A stretch of 64,000 bases of DNA from contig NZ_JOJM01000032.1 in assembly GCF_000720325.1 (NCBI RefSeq), positions 17,399-81,398 of the forward strand. The letters are read 5' to 3'. The DNA is from Streptomyces sp. NRRL B-1347 (lineage in GTDB: Bacteria > Actinomycetota > Actinomycetes > Streptomycetales > Streptomycetaceae). A program made the translations under genes and the position numbers. The notes beneath the pieces were generated by a model. That model did not search any database. It saw nothing but the letters and a program-made list of their open reading frames with translations, and had not been told where the DNA came from. Positions 44,991 to 54,943 of this stretch are shown piece by piece. The stretch's first letter is position 1, and every line of letters starts with the position of its first letter.

Positions 44991-45378
44991 GGCCGTCCTC
45001 CGCAGCTGATGCGCGTCACCTTGAGCCTCCAGGCTGGTACAAGTCGTCACCTGTGCGGTTGACGCACTCGGACACCTGCCCGAGCACTTGTTGTTTCAAC
45101 CGCCTCCGCACTCTCAACGATGGTCACTCGAAAGAGTTACGGGTCGGACTGCCGCCTTCGGCACTCTACGTGAGGGCGCGGACACGGCACAGGCGGCATG
45201 AAACAGCACATACCCCTGCTGAGGCCTATGCGGGCTATGCCCCATTTAGCGGCTTTTCTTCCCTTTTCACGGTGTCTGTAGCTAGATTCGCAATGAGTCA
45301 TATTTTCATCTCCTTAGACAGTAGATGTACGGTCATGGGCACCGTATCCGCGTCACGACGGCTACCAGGAGACACGCA
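44991..45378. other. Divergent bldM-whiD regulatory region
   Basis: 388 bases of lower G+C than the surroundings. It carries the BldN-type promoter facing bldM and an AT-rich stretch (about 45235-45330) that should contain the whiD promoter(s). No gene is visible; several short symmetric motifs are present, but I could not assign them to BldM or WhiI with confidence. Confidence 0.6.
45114..45141 (-). promoter_or_regulatory. Sigma-BldN promoter of bldM
   Basis: Read on the minus strand, CGTAAC (45141-45136) and CGTTGA (45119-45114) are separated by exactly 16 bases, the published sigma-BldN consensus. Transcription would start near 45107, leaving a leader of about 117 bases. Confidence 0.85.
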
Positions 45379-45705
45379 ATGGCAGATTTCTCCCGCCTCC
45401 CCGGACCGAACGCAGATCTGTGGGACTGGCAGCTCCTCGCGGCCTGCCGTGGGGTGGACAGCTCGCTCTTCTTCCACCCGGAGGGCGAGCGCGGCGCGGC
45501 ACGGAGCGCGCGCGAGAACTCGGCCAAAGAGGTCTGCATGCGCTGCCCGGTGCGCGCGGAGTGCGCCGCGCACGCGCTCGCCGTACGGGAGCCGTACGGC
45601 GTGTGGGGCGGCCTCACGGAGGACGAGCGGGAAGAGCTGATGGGGCGCGCGCGCAACCGACTGGTCGCGGCGCCCGCCGGGGGCGGGGGCGCCGCCGCAC
45701 CCTGA
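45379..45705 (+). CDS. whiD: WhiD, Wbl iron-sulfur developmental protein
   Basis: A 108-residue WhiB-like protein required for late spore maturation. Cys 23, 53, 56 and 62 bind a [4Fe-4S] cluster, followed by the family signature GVWGG (75-79) and a basic region (RARNRL). These proteins bind region 4 of the principal sigma factor and respond to O2 and NO through the cluster. ATG 45379 has AGGAG seven bases upstream (ACCAGGAGACACGCA). Its position divergent from bldM matches S. coelicolor. Confidence 0.96.
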   Translation: MADFSRLPGPNADLWDWQLLAACRGVDSSLFFHPEGERGAARSARENSAKEVCMRCPVRAECAAHALAVREPYGVWGGLTEDEREELMGRARNRLVAAPAGGGGAAAP

Positions 45706-45769
45706 CATCGAGAAGGAACGTTTCCTCTGAAGCGCGCGAGCAGTAGCGCGTACGCCGCTTCCGTACGCC

Positions 45770-45821
45770 GAGCGCGTGCGGAAGCGCGCAAGAACGAGCG
45801 CGTGCGGCAGCGCGCAAGAAG
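45770..45821 (+). repeat. 26-bp tandem duplication after whiD
   Basis: Two 26-bp copies (45770-45795 and 45796-45821) of GAGCGCGTGCGG-type sequence differ at two bases and lie just before the terminator. Confidence 0.85.
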
Positions 45822-45823
45822 CG

Positions 45824-45851
45824 GAGCGCCCCGCACGGCGGCGGGGCGCTC
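45824..45851. terminator. Bidirectional terminator between whiD and the LysR gene
   Basis: Perfect 11-bp stem GAGCGCCCCGC (45824-45834) with GCGGGGCGCTC (45841-45851), loop of 6 bases. It lies between convergent genes. Confidence 0.85.
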
Positions 45852-45900
45852 GCTGCTCGGCGGGGCGCTCGGCGTCGGGGGTCCGGCGCTCGCCGCGCGC

Positions 45901-46797
45901 TCAGCGTTCGGCGGCGCGGGCCAGCCGGTCGAGGGTCGCCGCGACCGCCGGCACCTGGGCCAGGTCCGGCAGCGTGAGCGCGACGATCTCCCGGCGCACG
46001 GCGGGCTCCACCACCACCGCGCGGGCCCCCTTGGGACGCACCGACTCCAGGGCGAGCTCGGGCAGGACCGCGACGCCCAGCCCCGCGCCGACCAGGCCGA
46101 TCACCGCCGGGTAGTCGTCGGTCGCGAAGTCGATGCGGGGCTCGAAGCCCGCGCCCCGGCAGACCTCGACGAGCTGGCGGCGGCAGCGCGGGCAGCCCGC
46201 GATCCACGACTCGTCGGCCAGCTCGCCGATGGTGACGGCGTCCGCCTTCGCCAGGCGGTGCCCCTCCGGCACCAGGCCGACGAGCCGGTCGGCGAGCAGG
46301 GGCCGTACGACGAGGTCGTCCCACTCCTCGGCGGCGCCCGCCCCCTCGTACCGGAAGGCGAGGGCCACGTCGCAGTCGCCCTCGCGGAGCATCTCCACCG
46401 AGCGCGGCGGCTCGGCCTCCTCCAGGGAGACTCGGGTGCCGGGGTGGGCGGCGCGCAGGGCGGCGAGGGCGCCGGGGACGAGCGTGGAGGAGCCGCTGGG
46501 GAAGGAGACGAGCCGGACCCGGCCCGCGCGCAAGCCCGCGATCGCGGCGACCTCCTCCTCGGCGGCGGTGAGCCCGGCGAGGATGCCCGCGGCATGCCTG
46601 ACCAGGGCTTCACCCGCCTGCGTGAGGCGCATCTCGCGGCCCGTGCGGATGAGCAGCGGAGTGCCCGTGGACCCCTCCAGGGCCTTCATCTGCTGGCTGA
46701 CGGCGGGCTGGGTACAGCCGAGCTCGCGGGCCGCGGCCGAGAAGGAGCCGGTGGCGGCCACGGCGCGCAGGACACGAAGATGACGGGCCTCGATCAT
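45901..46797 (-). CDS. LysR-family transcriptional regulator
   Basis: A 298-residue regulator: N-terminal winged helix-turn-helix (MIEARHLRVLRAVAATGSFSAAARELGCTQPAVSQQMKALE) and a C-terminal periplasmic-binding-protein-like effector domain (RVRLVSFPSGSSTLVPGAL to LGVAVLPELAL). ATG 46797 begins exactly at the helix-turn-helix; the longer frame (46857) reads into the shared promoter. It is divergent from the MOSC gene, so it may control that gene and itself from the 79-base gap. Effector unknown. Confidence 0.9.
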   Translation of the reverse strand: MIEARHLRVLRAVAATGSFSAAARELGCTQPAVSQQMKALEGSTGTPLLIRTGREMRLTQAGEALVRHAAGILAGLTAAEEEVAAIAGLRAGRVRLVSFPSGSSTLVPGALAALRAAHPGTRVSLEEAEPPRSVEMLREGDCDVALAFRYEGAGAAEEWDDLVVRPLLADRLVGLVPEGHRLAKADAVTIGELADESWIAGCPRCRRQLVEVCRGAGFEPRIDFATDDYPAVIGLVGAGLGVAVLPELALESVRPKGARAVVVEPAVRREIVALTLPDLAQVPAVAATLDRLARAAER

Positions 46798-46876
46798 GCT
46801 TCGAGCATAAGCGACCCTTGGGATCAATGCACAATATTGCGTAGCTGCTTTGAGCACGCTCCCTTAGCCTGACCGC

Positions 46877-47545
46877 ATGAAGCTTCTCTCCGTGAATGTG
46901 GGCCGACCGAAGTCCGTCCCGTACACCAACTCCCCCGGCAACCTCACCGGGATCGACAAACAGCCCGTGGACGGACCCGTTCGGGTGACGGCTCCGGGTC
47001 CCAAGGGGATCGGCGGCAGCGGGCTCGCGGGCGACTCGATCGGAGAGCGGCGCCACCACGGCGGCAACGACCAGGCGGTGTACGCGTTCGCGCGCGAGGA
47101 CCTCGACGAGTGGGGGCGGGAGCTCGGCCGCGAGCTGCGCAACGGCATGTTCGGCGAGAACCTCACGACGACCGGCGTCGACGTGAACGGCGCGCTGATC
47201 GGCGAGCGTTGGCGCGTCGGCGCGGAGCTGCTCCTCGAGGTCACCTCCTCCCGCATCCCCTGCCGTACGTTCCAGGGGCACATGGACGAGCAGTCCTGGG
47301 TGCGGCGGTTCACCCAGGCGCTGCGGCCCGGCGCGTATCTGCGGGTGCTCGAACCGGGCGAGATCCAGACGGGTGACGCGATCGAGATCGCGTACCGGCC
47401 GGACCACGACGTCACCGTCGCCCTGCAGTTCAGGGCGGTGACCGCGGAGCGCGCGCTGCTGCCGCGGCTGCTCGCCGCGGGGGACGCGCTGCACCCCGAG
47501 GCGACGGAGAAGGCCCTCAAGTACCTGGAGAAGCACGGCGGTTGA
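46877..47545 (+). CDS. MOSC-domain protein (YiiM type)
   Basis: A 222-residue MOSC-domain protein resembling E. coli YiiM, a molybdenum-dependent reductase of N-hydroxylated compounds. Visible landmarks are the N-terminal LLSVNVGRPK, ERRHHGGNDQAVYAFAREDL, GMFGENLTTTGVDV and the conserved Cys in SSRIPCRTFQGHM that is expected to coordinate Mo. The YiiM-type C-terminal helical region ends KALKYLEKHGG. The gene is divergent from the LysR regulator and may be its target; the physiological substrate is unknown. Confidence 0.88.
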   Translation: MKLLSVNVGRPKSVPYTNSPGNLTGIDKQPVDGPVRVTAPGPKGIGGSGLAGDSIGERRHHGGNDQAVYAFAREDLDEWGRELGRELRNGMFGENLTTTGVDVNGALIGERWRVGAELLLEVTSSRIPCRTFQGHMDEQSWVRRFTQALRPGAYLRVLEPGEIQTGDAIEIAYRPDHDVTVALQFRAVTAERALLPRLLAAGDALHPEATEKALKYLEKHGG

Positions 47546-47625
47546 CGCACGCCGGGGCGCCCGCGCGGGCGCCCCTCGCGGGGCGCGTGGCGCGGGGGTG
47601 GCTCCGGCCTCACTAGCCTTGGTCC

Positions 47626-48399
47626 ATGACTACGGCTCTCATCACGGGTGCGACCTCAGGGATCGGCGCGGCCTTCGCACGGCGCCTGGCCACGGACGGC
47701 CACAACCTCGTCCTGGTGGCGCGCGACACGAAGCGGCTGCGGGAGCAGGCGACCGAGTTGCACGACCGGCACGGGATCGAGGTGGAGGTGCTGACGGCGG
47801 ACCTCGCCACGGAGGACGGGATCACGGCCGTCGAGCAGCGGCTCGGCAACCGCCGCGACCCGGTCGACCTGCTCGTCAACAACGCGGGCTTCGCCAACAA
47901 GGGCCGCTATCTGGAGGTCTCGCTCGCCGATGAGCTGACGATGCTGAAGGTGCACTGCGAAGCGGTGCTCCGGCTGACCTCGGCGGCGACGGAGGCGATG
48001 CGGGAGCGCGGGCGAGGAGGCGTCGTGAACGTGGCGTCGGTGGCCGCCTTCGTGCCGCGCGGCACCTACGGGGCGTCGAAGGCGTGGATCGCGCAGTTCA
48101 CCCAGGGCGCGGCGCGCGACCTGGCCGGGTCCGGGGTGCGTCTCATGGCCCTGTGCCCCGGCTTCGTGCGCACCGAGTTCCACGAGCGGGCGGGCATGGG
48201 CACGGACAACATCCCCAAGTGGATGTGGCTCGACGCGGACAAGCTCGTCGCCACCGCCCTCACCGACCTGGCCCGCGGCAAGGCCCTCTCCGTGCCGGAC
48301 CCCCGCTACAAGGCCATGATGGGCGTGGTGAAGGTGACGCCGCGCGCCCTGCTCGGCGGGGTGACGTCGCGGACCGGACGGAAGTACGGCCCGAAGTAG
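47626..48399 (+). CDS. Short-chain dehydrogenase/reductase
   Basis: A 257-residue classical SDR with the cofactor motif TGATSGIG (residues 7-14), NNAG (about 86), the active-site Ser in NVASVAAF and the YGASK catalytic pair. ARD after the second strand (LVLVARDTKRL) suggests NADP(H) preference. The C-terminal PRALLGGVTSRTGRKYGPK tail resembles the DltE/short-chain acyl-type subgroup. Substrate cannot be told. ATG 47626 lacks a strong ribosome site. The gene is followed by a strong terminator shared with groEL. Confidence 0.9.
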   Translation: MTTALITGATSGIGAAFARRLATDGHNLVLVARDTKRLREQATELHDRHGIEVEVLTADLATEDGITAVEQRLGNRRDPVDLLVNNAGFANKGRYLEVSLADELTMLKVHCEAVLRLTSAATEAMRERGRGGVVNVASVAAFVPRGTYGASKAWIAQFTQGAARDLAGSGVRLMALCPGFVRTEFHERAGMGTDNIPKWMWLDADKLVATALTDLARGKALSVPDPRYKAMMGVVKVTPRALLGGVTSRTGRKYGPK

Positions 48400-48438
48400 G
48401 CCGGTTGCAGCAGACCGGTCGGAGGCGCCCCGGGAACG

Positions 48439-48477
48439 CGAAGGCCCGGCCCCCCGCGACGGGGAGCCGGGCCTTCG
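48439..48477. terminator. Bidirectional terminator between the SDR and groEL genes
   Basis: 12-bp stem CGAAGGCCCGGC (48439-48450) with GCCGGGCCTTCG (48466-48477) and an inner CCCC/GGGG pairing. Confidence 0.87.
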
Positions 48478-48512
48478 GTCAGCCCGAGTCGGCAGAGCGA
48501 CTCAGGTCACGC

Positions 48513-50150
<1,638 letters not shown>

Positions 50151-50300
50151 TCAGCCCTCTCGGAAAACTCAGGGGATCCGGAGGACCCCCGGGAAAGATG
50201 CAGCAACGAACTACGCCCCTCGCCGCCCGGCAATCAGCGGGGTGACCAGGGGCGCAGCGCGAAACAAATCTGCTGGGTGAAGCAGGCGACTAGCGCTCGA

Positions 50301-50609
50301 TCACTTCTCGATGATCGCGAGCACGTCACGGGCGGAGAGCACCAGGTACTCGTCGCCGTTGTACTTCACCTCGGTGCCGCCGTACTTGCTGTAGAGCACG
50401 ACGTCGCCGACCTTCACGTCGAGCGGCAGGCGCTCGCCGTTCTCGAAGCGGCCCGGGCCCACGGCGAGGACGGCGCCCTCCTGGGGCTTCTCCTTCGCGG
50501 TGTCCGGGATAACCAGGCCAGAGGCCGTGGTCTGCTCGGCGTCGAGCGGCTGGACCACAATGCGGTCCTCGAGCGGCTTGATGGCAACCTTGGAGCTGGC
50601 GGTCGTCAC
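50301..50609 (-). CDS. groES: Co-chaperonin GroES
   Basis: 102-residue lid of the GroEL chamber: [22 protein letters not shown], the mobile loop, [19 protein letters not shown] and the C-terminal [20 protein letters not shown] are all canonical. The GTG at 50609 has GGGGGAGG at eight bases. First gene of the groES-groEL operon, under a promoter overlapped by one CIRCE element and followed by a second. Confidence 0.97.
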   Translation of the reverse strand: MTTASSKVAIKPLEDRIVVQPLDAEQTTASGLVIPDTAKEKPQEGAVLAVGPGRFENGERLPLDVKVGDVVLYSKYGGTEVKYNGDEYLVLSARDVLAIIEK

Positions 50610-50708
50610 GATCCGACCTCCCCCTTCGGAGATCTCGCGGGGTTAACTGATCTAGAGGTGGCGACCAGGTCGATCCGTCGTCGCGGGTGCCGGACCTGCC
50701 CGTCGCTT

Positions 50709-50735
50709 CTGGCACTCTCCAGGTGGGAGTGCCAG
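50709..50735. promoter_or_regulatory. CIRCE element 2 (HrcA operator)
   Basis: CTGGCACTC, nine bases, GAGTGCCAG: a perfect inverted repeat matching the CIRCE layout TTAGCACTC-N9-GAGTGCTAA. It lies in the transcribed leader of groES. Confidence 0.85.
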
Positions 50736-50740
50736 GCCCG

Positions 50741-50770
50741 AGACTAGGACGGCGATTAGCACTCGGTCAA
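50741..50770 (-). promoter_or_regulatory. groES-groEL promoter
   Basis: Minus-strand TTGACC (50770-50765) and TAGTCT (50746-50741) with 18-base spacing. The -35 lies inside CIRCE element 1, so HrcA binding would exclude RNA polymerase. Confidence 0.8.
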
Positions 50771-50782
50771 GCGGAGTGCCAA
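50756..50782. promoter_or_regulatory. CIRCE element 1 (HrcA operator)
   Basis: TTAGCACTC, nine bases, GAGTGCCAA: one mismatch from the consensus. It covers the groES -35 hexamer. Confidence 0.92.
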
Positions 50783-50834
50783 TTGACTGCCGCCGGCTCG
50801 GCAGGTTTCCCCTCCGCGAGGGACGGGCGAGGGG

Positions 50835-51107
50835 CTAGCGCGGGGCTCTGGGCGAGGCCGTGGGCGGGGACTCCTTCGGGCAACGTTTCACGGGGCGGGT
50901 GGGTTCCGCGCGGAGCTCGGGGGCGCCGGGGCTCCGCCCGGAGGGCGGCCTCTCCGCCCGGGGTCCGGCCAACGGCCGCCCGGCACAGCCAGGAGACATC
51001 TTCTCGGCCGCCTTCCTGCCCAGCCTCTCGATCGGGTCCACCGACTGGGCGCAGCCCGTCAGCAGGAGGAGCAGCAGGGCGCTCGCCGCGGTGGCGGCGC
51101 GCCTCAC
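50835..51107 (-). CDS. Small lipoprotein, coupled to the deacetylase gene; possibly a truncated paralogue
   Basis: A 90-residue lipoprotein: signal peptide MRRAATAASALLLLLL with lipobox LTGC (Cys 19), then QSVDPIERLGRKAAEKM. After that comes a Pro/Arg-rich tail (SPGCAGRPLAG and onward) with no fold character. Its GTG overlaps the deacetylase stop as GTGA, so translation is coupled. The N-terminus resembles the signal and first linker of lipoprotein polysaccharide deacetylases, which often occur in tandem in Streptomyces. The catalytic domain is absent and the groES promoter follows directly. I infer a deletion remnant, but a genuine short lipoprotein is possible. Confidence 0.6.
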   Translation of the reverse strand: MRRAATAASALLLLLLTGCAQSVDPIERLGRKAAEKMSPGCAGRPLAGPRAERPPSGRSPGAPELRAEPTRPVKRCPKESPPTASPRAPR

Positions 51108-52045
51108 AGGTAGTCCTCCAGGCGGGCCACCGCGTACCCCCTGTCGGTGACCGTCTTCAGGACCGTACGGACCATGTCGGGCATCGTGCCCTTCCAGTCC
51201 CCGCGGCCCCGGAAGTGCGTGAGGATGATGTCGCCGGGGTGCAGGTCCTTGTCCCATTCGCGCCACTCCATGTGGTCGGCGAAGCCCTCGGAGGCCCACA
51301 GCGGCACCGCCTTGACGCCGCAGGACCTGGCGGCGCGCAGGGTGTCGCGGTTGTAGTTGCCGTACGGCGGCCGGAAGAGCTCGGGGCGCTTGCCGTACCG
51401 CCGCTCGATGACGTCCTGCATGCCGCAGATCTCGTGCCGCTGGGCCTCGTACGAAAGGCCGGGCAGATAGCGGTGGTTGAGGGTGTGGTTGTTCAGCGCG
51501 ACGCCGTGGTCCCGCATCCGCTTGAAGTAGCCGTAGTCCTCCTTGACCAGGTAGTCGCTGAGGAACGCGGTGTACGGGATCTTCAGGTCGCTCATCATCC
51601 GCAGGAAGGCCGGGTCCTTCTCGGCGCCGTCGTCGACGGTCAGGAAGACGACCTTGTCCTTGGTCGGGACCGTGGTGAACACCGGCGGCAGCTCCTCCTG
51701 CCCCCGCACCTCGAAGCCCTTGCGCGTGGTGAGGCGCGGCTTGGCGGCGGGCCCCGCGGGCGCCGCGAGCGGCGGCTTCGCGAGGCCCCAGCGCTTCGCC
51801 GCGGCGGCCCGCGCGGCCTGGCTCGCGCGCAGCCGCTGGGCGTACTCGCGCAGGGCCTGGGCGGGCGGGGCGAGCCGGGGCTGCTGGCCGTGCGCGGCGG
51901 GTGCGCCGCGCTCGCGCTCCGAGCCCGCGCCCGGGTCCGCCGCGCAGCCCGAGGCGACCGCGCCGACACCGAGCGCGGCGAGGGCGAGCAGCACCCGCTT
52001 CTTCGCCTTTCCTGCTGAATTTCCATTTTGTCGTACTAGTCGCAT
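51104..52045 (-). CDS. Polysaccharide deacetylase lipoprotein (NodB domain)
   Basis: A 313-residue lipoprotein enzyme of carbohydrate esterase family 4, likely deacetylating peptidoglycan or another surface polymer. Signal peptide with lipobox ASGC (residues 31-34), an Ala/Arg-rich linker, then NodB motifs: motif 1 VVFLTVDDGAEKD (DD), motif 2 NNHTLNHRYL (metal His pair), motif 3 LFRPPYGNYN and motif 5 IILTHFRG. ATG 52045 (MRLVRQNGNSAGKAKK) gives the signal peptide; the open frame far upstream is spurious. The gene is divergent from the methyltransferase gene and coupled to the small lipoprotein downstream. Confidence 0.9.
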   Translation of the reverse strand: MRLVRQNGNSAGKAKKRVLLALAALGVGAVASGCAADPGAGSERERGAPAAHGQQPRLAPPAQALREYAQRLRASQAARAAAAKRWGLAKPPLAAPAGPAAKPRLTTRKGFEVRGQEELPPVFTTVPTKDKVVFLTVDDGAEKDPAFLRMMSDLKIPYTAFLSDYLVKEDYGYFKRMRDHGVALNNHTLNHRYLPGLSYEAQRHEICGMQDVIERRYGKRPELFRPPYGNYNRDTLRAARSCGVKAVPLWASEGFADHMEWREWDKDLHPGDIILTHFRGRGDWKGTMPDMVRTVLKTVTDRGYAVARLEDYL

Positions 52046-52135
52046 GGCGTCGGATCCTCGCAGTTCACGGGCCTGGCGAGGGCTCGACACCGCTGCCGGA
52101 CGCGCACCTTCCACCGACTGGCCCACAATGGGCCG

Positions 52136-53341
52136 GTGAACGCTCCGCACGATCCGCAGCCCGCCACGACGGCCTTCGCCGCGCTCCTCACCGCCGAGGG
52201 CGCCGCCCTCCTCGACGCCGTACGGGACGTCGAACCCGCCGAGGAACTCGCGGTCGCGACCCGGCTGCGCCGCGACCACCCCGCCGACCTGGTCTCCTCG
52301 GCGCTCGCCCAGGCCCGCCTGCGGCAGCGGGCGGTGGCGAAGTTCGGCGCCGGGGACGCCGCGCGGATGTTCTTCACGCCGAACGGCGTCGAGCAGTCCA
52401 CGCGCACGTCCGTCGCGACCTACCGGGCGGAGCGGTTCAAGGAGCTCGGCGTGCGGCGGATCGCCGACCTGTGCTGCGGCATCGGCGGCGACGCGATCGC
52501 GCTCGCCCGCGCCGGGATCGAGGTCCTCGCCGTCGATCGCGACCCGCTGACCTGCGCGGTCGCGCGCGCCAACGCCACGGCCCTCGGCCTGGACGACCTC
52601 ATCGAGGTCCGCGAGGCGGATGTCACGGAGGTGGACACGGCCGGGTACGACGCGGTGTTCGTGGACCCCGCGCGGCGCGGCGGCCGCGGCCGCATCTTCG
52701 ACCCGGAGGCCTACTCCCCGCCGCTGTCCTGGGCCGTGGCCGCCGCCCGCAAGGCTCCCCGCGCGGCACTGAAGATCGCCCCCGGCATCCCGCACGAGGC
52801 GGTGCCCGAGGAGGCGGAGGCCGAGTGGATCTCGGACGGCGGGGACGTGAAGGAGGCGGTGCTGTGGTTCGGCACCGACGCGCCCAGCTCGCACCGGGCC
52901 ACCCTTCTGCCGGGGGGCGCGACCCTGTGCGCGGGGCGCGCGACGATGCTTCCGGACCCTGCCGTACGCCCCGTCGGGCGCTATCTGTACGAGCCCGACG
53001 GCGCCGTCATCCGCGCCCATCTCGTCGCGGAGGTCGCCGCGCGGGTCGAGGGCGGGCTCGTCGACGAGACGATCGCCTACGTCACCTCCGACGTGGCCCG
53101 CGCGACGCCCTACGCCAGCGCGTACGAGATCACGGACCAGCTGCCGTTCAACGTGAAGAAGCTGAAGGCGCTGCTGCGGGAGCGGGAGGTCGGCGTGCTC
53201 ACGGTCAAGAAGCGGGGCTCGGCCGTGGAGCCGGAGGAGCTGCGCCGCAAGGTGAAGCCCCGCGGGCCCGGCTCCGCGACGGTCTTCCTCACGCGGGTCG
53301 CCGGGGCTCCCACGATGCTGGTGGGCCACCCGGCCCGCTGA
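52136..53341 (+). CDS. Class I SAM-dependent methyltransferase (THUMP-like type)
   Basis: A 401-residue methyltransferase. An N-terminal helical domain (residues 1-95) precedes the SAM fold with IADLCCGIGGDAIALARAG (motif I), VDRDPLTCAVARANA (post I) and VFVDPARRGGRGR (motif IV). A C-terminal domain (about 310-395) has the VKKLKALLRER and VKKRGSAVEPEELRRK blocks of the THUMP-like family annotated beside many actinomycete methyltransferases. The DPARR motif recalls RNA or base methylases, but the target is unknown. The GTG at 52136 has no strong ribosome site. It is divergent from the deacetylase gene. Confidence 0.85.
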   Translation: MNAPHDPQPATTAFAALLTAEGAALLDAVRDVEPAEELAVATRLRRDHPADLVSSALAQARLRQRAVAKFGAGDAARMFFTPNGVEQSTRTSVATYRAERFKELGVRRIADLCCGIGGDAIALARAGIEVLAVDRDPLTCAVARANATALGLDDLIEVREADVTEVDTAGYDAVFVDPARRGGRGRIFDPEAYSPPLSWAVAAARKAPRAALKIAPGIPHEAVPEEAEAEWISDGGDVKEAVLWFGTDAPSSHRATLLPGGATLCAGRATMLPDPAVRPVGRYLYEPDGAVIRAHLVAEVAARVEGGLVDETIAYVTSDVARATPYASAYEITDQLPFNVKKLKALLREREVGVLTVKKRGSAVEPEELRRKVKPRGPGSATVFLTRVAGAPTMLVGHPAR

Positions 53342-53403
53342 GGCCGCCTGCCCCCCTGCCCCCTGCCCCCTGCCGCCCTGCCCCGGGTTCATCGGCCTGC
53401 GGC

Positions 53404-53433
53404 CTCGTCCTCAAACGCCGGACGGGCTGGATC
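53404..53433. repeat. Dispersed repeat copy supplying the MFS stop codon
   Basis: CTCGTCCTCAAACGCCGG followed by ACGGGCTGGATC matches the copies at 24463, 62367 and 62457. The MFS gene's TGA (53413-53411) is inside it, so its last residues (SSPSGV) come from the repeat. Confidence 0.8.
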
Positions 53434-54868
53434 GCTGCCGCGGCCGCGGTTGCGTGCCCTCGGCCCGCCCGGCGCCCCCGTGCAGCACCCCCGCCGCCAC
53501 CGCTGCCGCCGCGAGCAGCGCCGCCGCCACCGCGAACGCCGTGGCATAGCCGTCCGCGAGGCCCGCGCGGCCCGCCCCCGTGGAGCTCGCCGCGACGGCC
53601 ACGAGGACCGCGAGGCCGATGGAACCCCCCAGCTGCCGCGAGCTGTTGAGAAGGCCCGACGCCATGCCGGTCTCCCCCGGCGCCACCCCGGAGGTCGCGG
53701 ACGTGCCGAGGGGGACGAAGCACAGGCCGATGCCGACGCTGGCCACCAGGGAGGGGCCGAGGACGGAGCCGGCGAAGGTGCCGCCCGCCTCGACGGCCAG
53801 CGCGAACCACGCGAACCCGGCGGCGCCGAGCAGCCCGCCCGCCACCAGCAGCACCCGCGCGCCGACCCGGCCGACCGTGCGGGTCGCGACGACCGTGCCC
53901 GCGACGACGCCCACGCAGAACGGCAGGAAGGCCACTCCCGCGCGCGTGGGCGCGTACGCCATGACCTCCTGGAGGTAGAGCGAGGTGAAGTAGAACGCGG
54001 CGAACTGACCGGCGGACATCAGGAGCGCGAAGACGTTCGCGGCGAGCACCGGCCGGTGCGTGAGCAGGCCGAGGCGGAGCAGCGGCTGCCGGGCGCGCCG
54101 CTCGCCGCGTATCTCCACGGCGCAGAAGGCGGCGAGCAGCGCGACGGCCGCGGCGAGCGTCCCGAGGGTGCCGGCCGAGCCCAGGCCGTGGCTCTCGGAG
54201 CGGACCAGGCCGAGGACGAGGGCGGACGTGCCCGCGGTGACCAGGAGGGCGCCGACGACGTCCGGGCGCGGCCCGGCGGAGACGCGGCGGTCGGCGGGGA
54301 CCCCGGACCGGGTGGCGGCGAGCGCGGCGAGGACGACCGGGACGTTGATCAGCATCACCGAGCGCCAGCCCGCCCAGTCGGTGAGCAGCCCGCCCGCCAT
54401 GACGCCGACGGCGCCGCCGAGCGCGCCCGAGGCGCCCCACAGGCCGAGCGCCCGCGCCCGGGCCCGGCCCTCCGCGTAGTGCACGGTGATCAGCGCGAGC
54501 GCCACCGGCGCGAGGGCGGCGGCGCCCGCGCCCTGCACGGCCCGTGCCGCGACGAGCTGCCCCGGGCTCTGCGCGAGGCCGCCCACGAGGCTCGCGGCGC
54601 CGAAGACCAGGAACCCGGCGACGAGCGTGCGGCGGCGCCCCATGAGGTCGGCGAGCCGCCCGCCGAGCATGAGCAGCCCGCCGAACGCGAGCGCGTAGGC
54701 GTTGACGACCCAGGTCAGCGACTCGGGCGCGAAGCCGAGGTCCCTGCCCACGTCGGGCAGGGCGATGTTGACGACGGAGACGTCGAGGGAGACGAGGAAC
54801 TGCACGGTGAGGAGGACGGGCAGCAGCAGCGAGCCGCGCGCGGCTCCCGTCGTGGCCGAGTGCGTCAT
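53411..54868 (-). CDS. MFS multidrug exporter (DHA2, 14-helix type)
   Basis: A 485-residue drug:H+ antiporter-2 family protein with about 14 membrane helices. It has the DHA2 N-terminus (LLTVQFLVSLDVSVVNIALPDVGRDL), motif A GRLADLMGRRRTL and motif C-like GALGGAVGVMAGGLLTDWAGWR. ATG 54868 (MTHSATTGAARG) directly precedes helix one. The last eight residues derive from a dispersed repeat that provides the stop. The gene is divergent from a TetR regulator with a palindromic operator between, the usual arrangement for inducible efflux. Its substrate is unknown. Confidence 0.92.
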   Translation of the reverse strand: MTHSATTGAARGSLLLPVLLTVQFLVSLDVSVVNIALPDVGRDLGFAPESLTWVVNAYALAFGGLLMLGGRLADLMGRRRTLVAGFLVFGAASLVGGLAQSPGQLVAARAVQGAGAAALAPVALALITVHYAEGRARARALGLWGASGALGGAVGVMAGGLLTDWAGWRSVMLINVPVVLAALAATRSGVPADRRVSAGPRPDVVGALLVTAGTSALVLGLVRSESHGLGSAGTLGTLAAAVALLAAFCAVEIRGERRARQPLLRLGLLTHRPVLAANVFALLMSAGQFAAFYFTSLYLQEVMAYAPTRAGVAFLPFCVGVVAGTVVATRTVGRVGARVLLVAGGLLGAAGFAWFALAVEAGGTFAGSVLGPSLVASVGIGLCFVPLGTSATSGVAPGETGMASGLLNSSRQLGGSIGLAVLVAVAASSTGAGRAGLADGYATAFAVAAALLAAAAVAAGVLHGGAGRAEGTQPRPRQRSSPSGV

Positions 54869-54881
54869 GCGTCGCAGATTA

Positions 54882-54895
54882 CTATACGCGTATAG
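54882..54895. promoter_or_regulatory. TetR operator between the MFS and tetR-like genes
   Basis: CTATACGCGTATAG is a perfect 14-bp palindrome, 14 bases before the MFS start and 48 before the regulator start. It includes a TATACG/TATAG -10-like core on each strand. Confidence 0.8.
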
Positions 54896-54943
54896 AAAAT
54901 AAGCAAGGGTCAGAAAGGCCCAACAGGGCGCGACAATGAGGCC

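Noticed and set aside
51104..53392. 762-residue deacetylase fusion from the long minus-strand frame
   Set aside because: The part upstream of 52045 is antisense to the methyltransferase gene. A lipoprotein signal at 52045 marks the true start.
54882..54895. attachment site or recombination core
   Set aside because: The 14-bp palindrome has no second copy or integrase nearby, and its position between an exporter and a TetR gene explains it as an operator.
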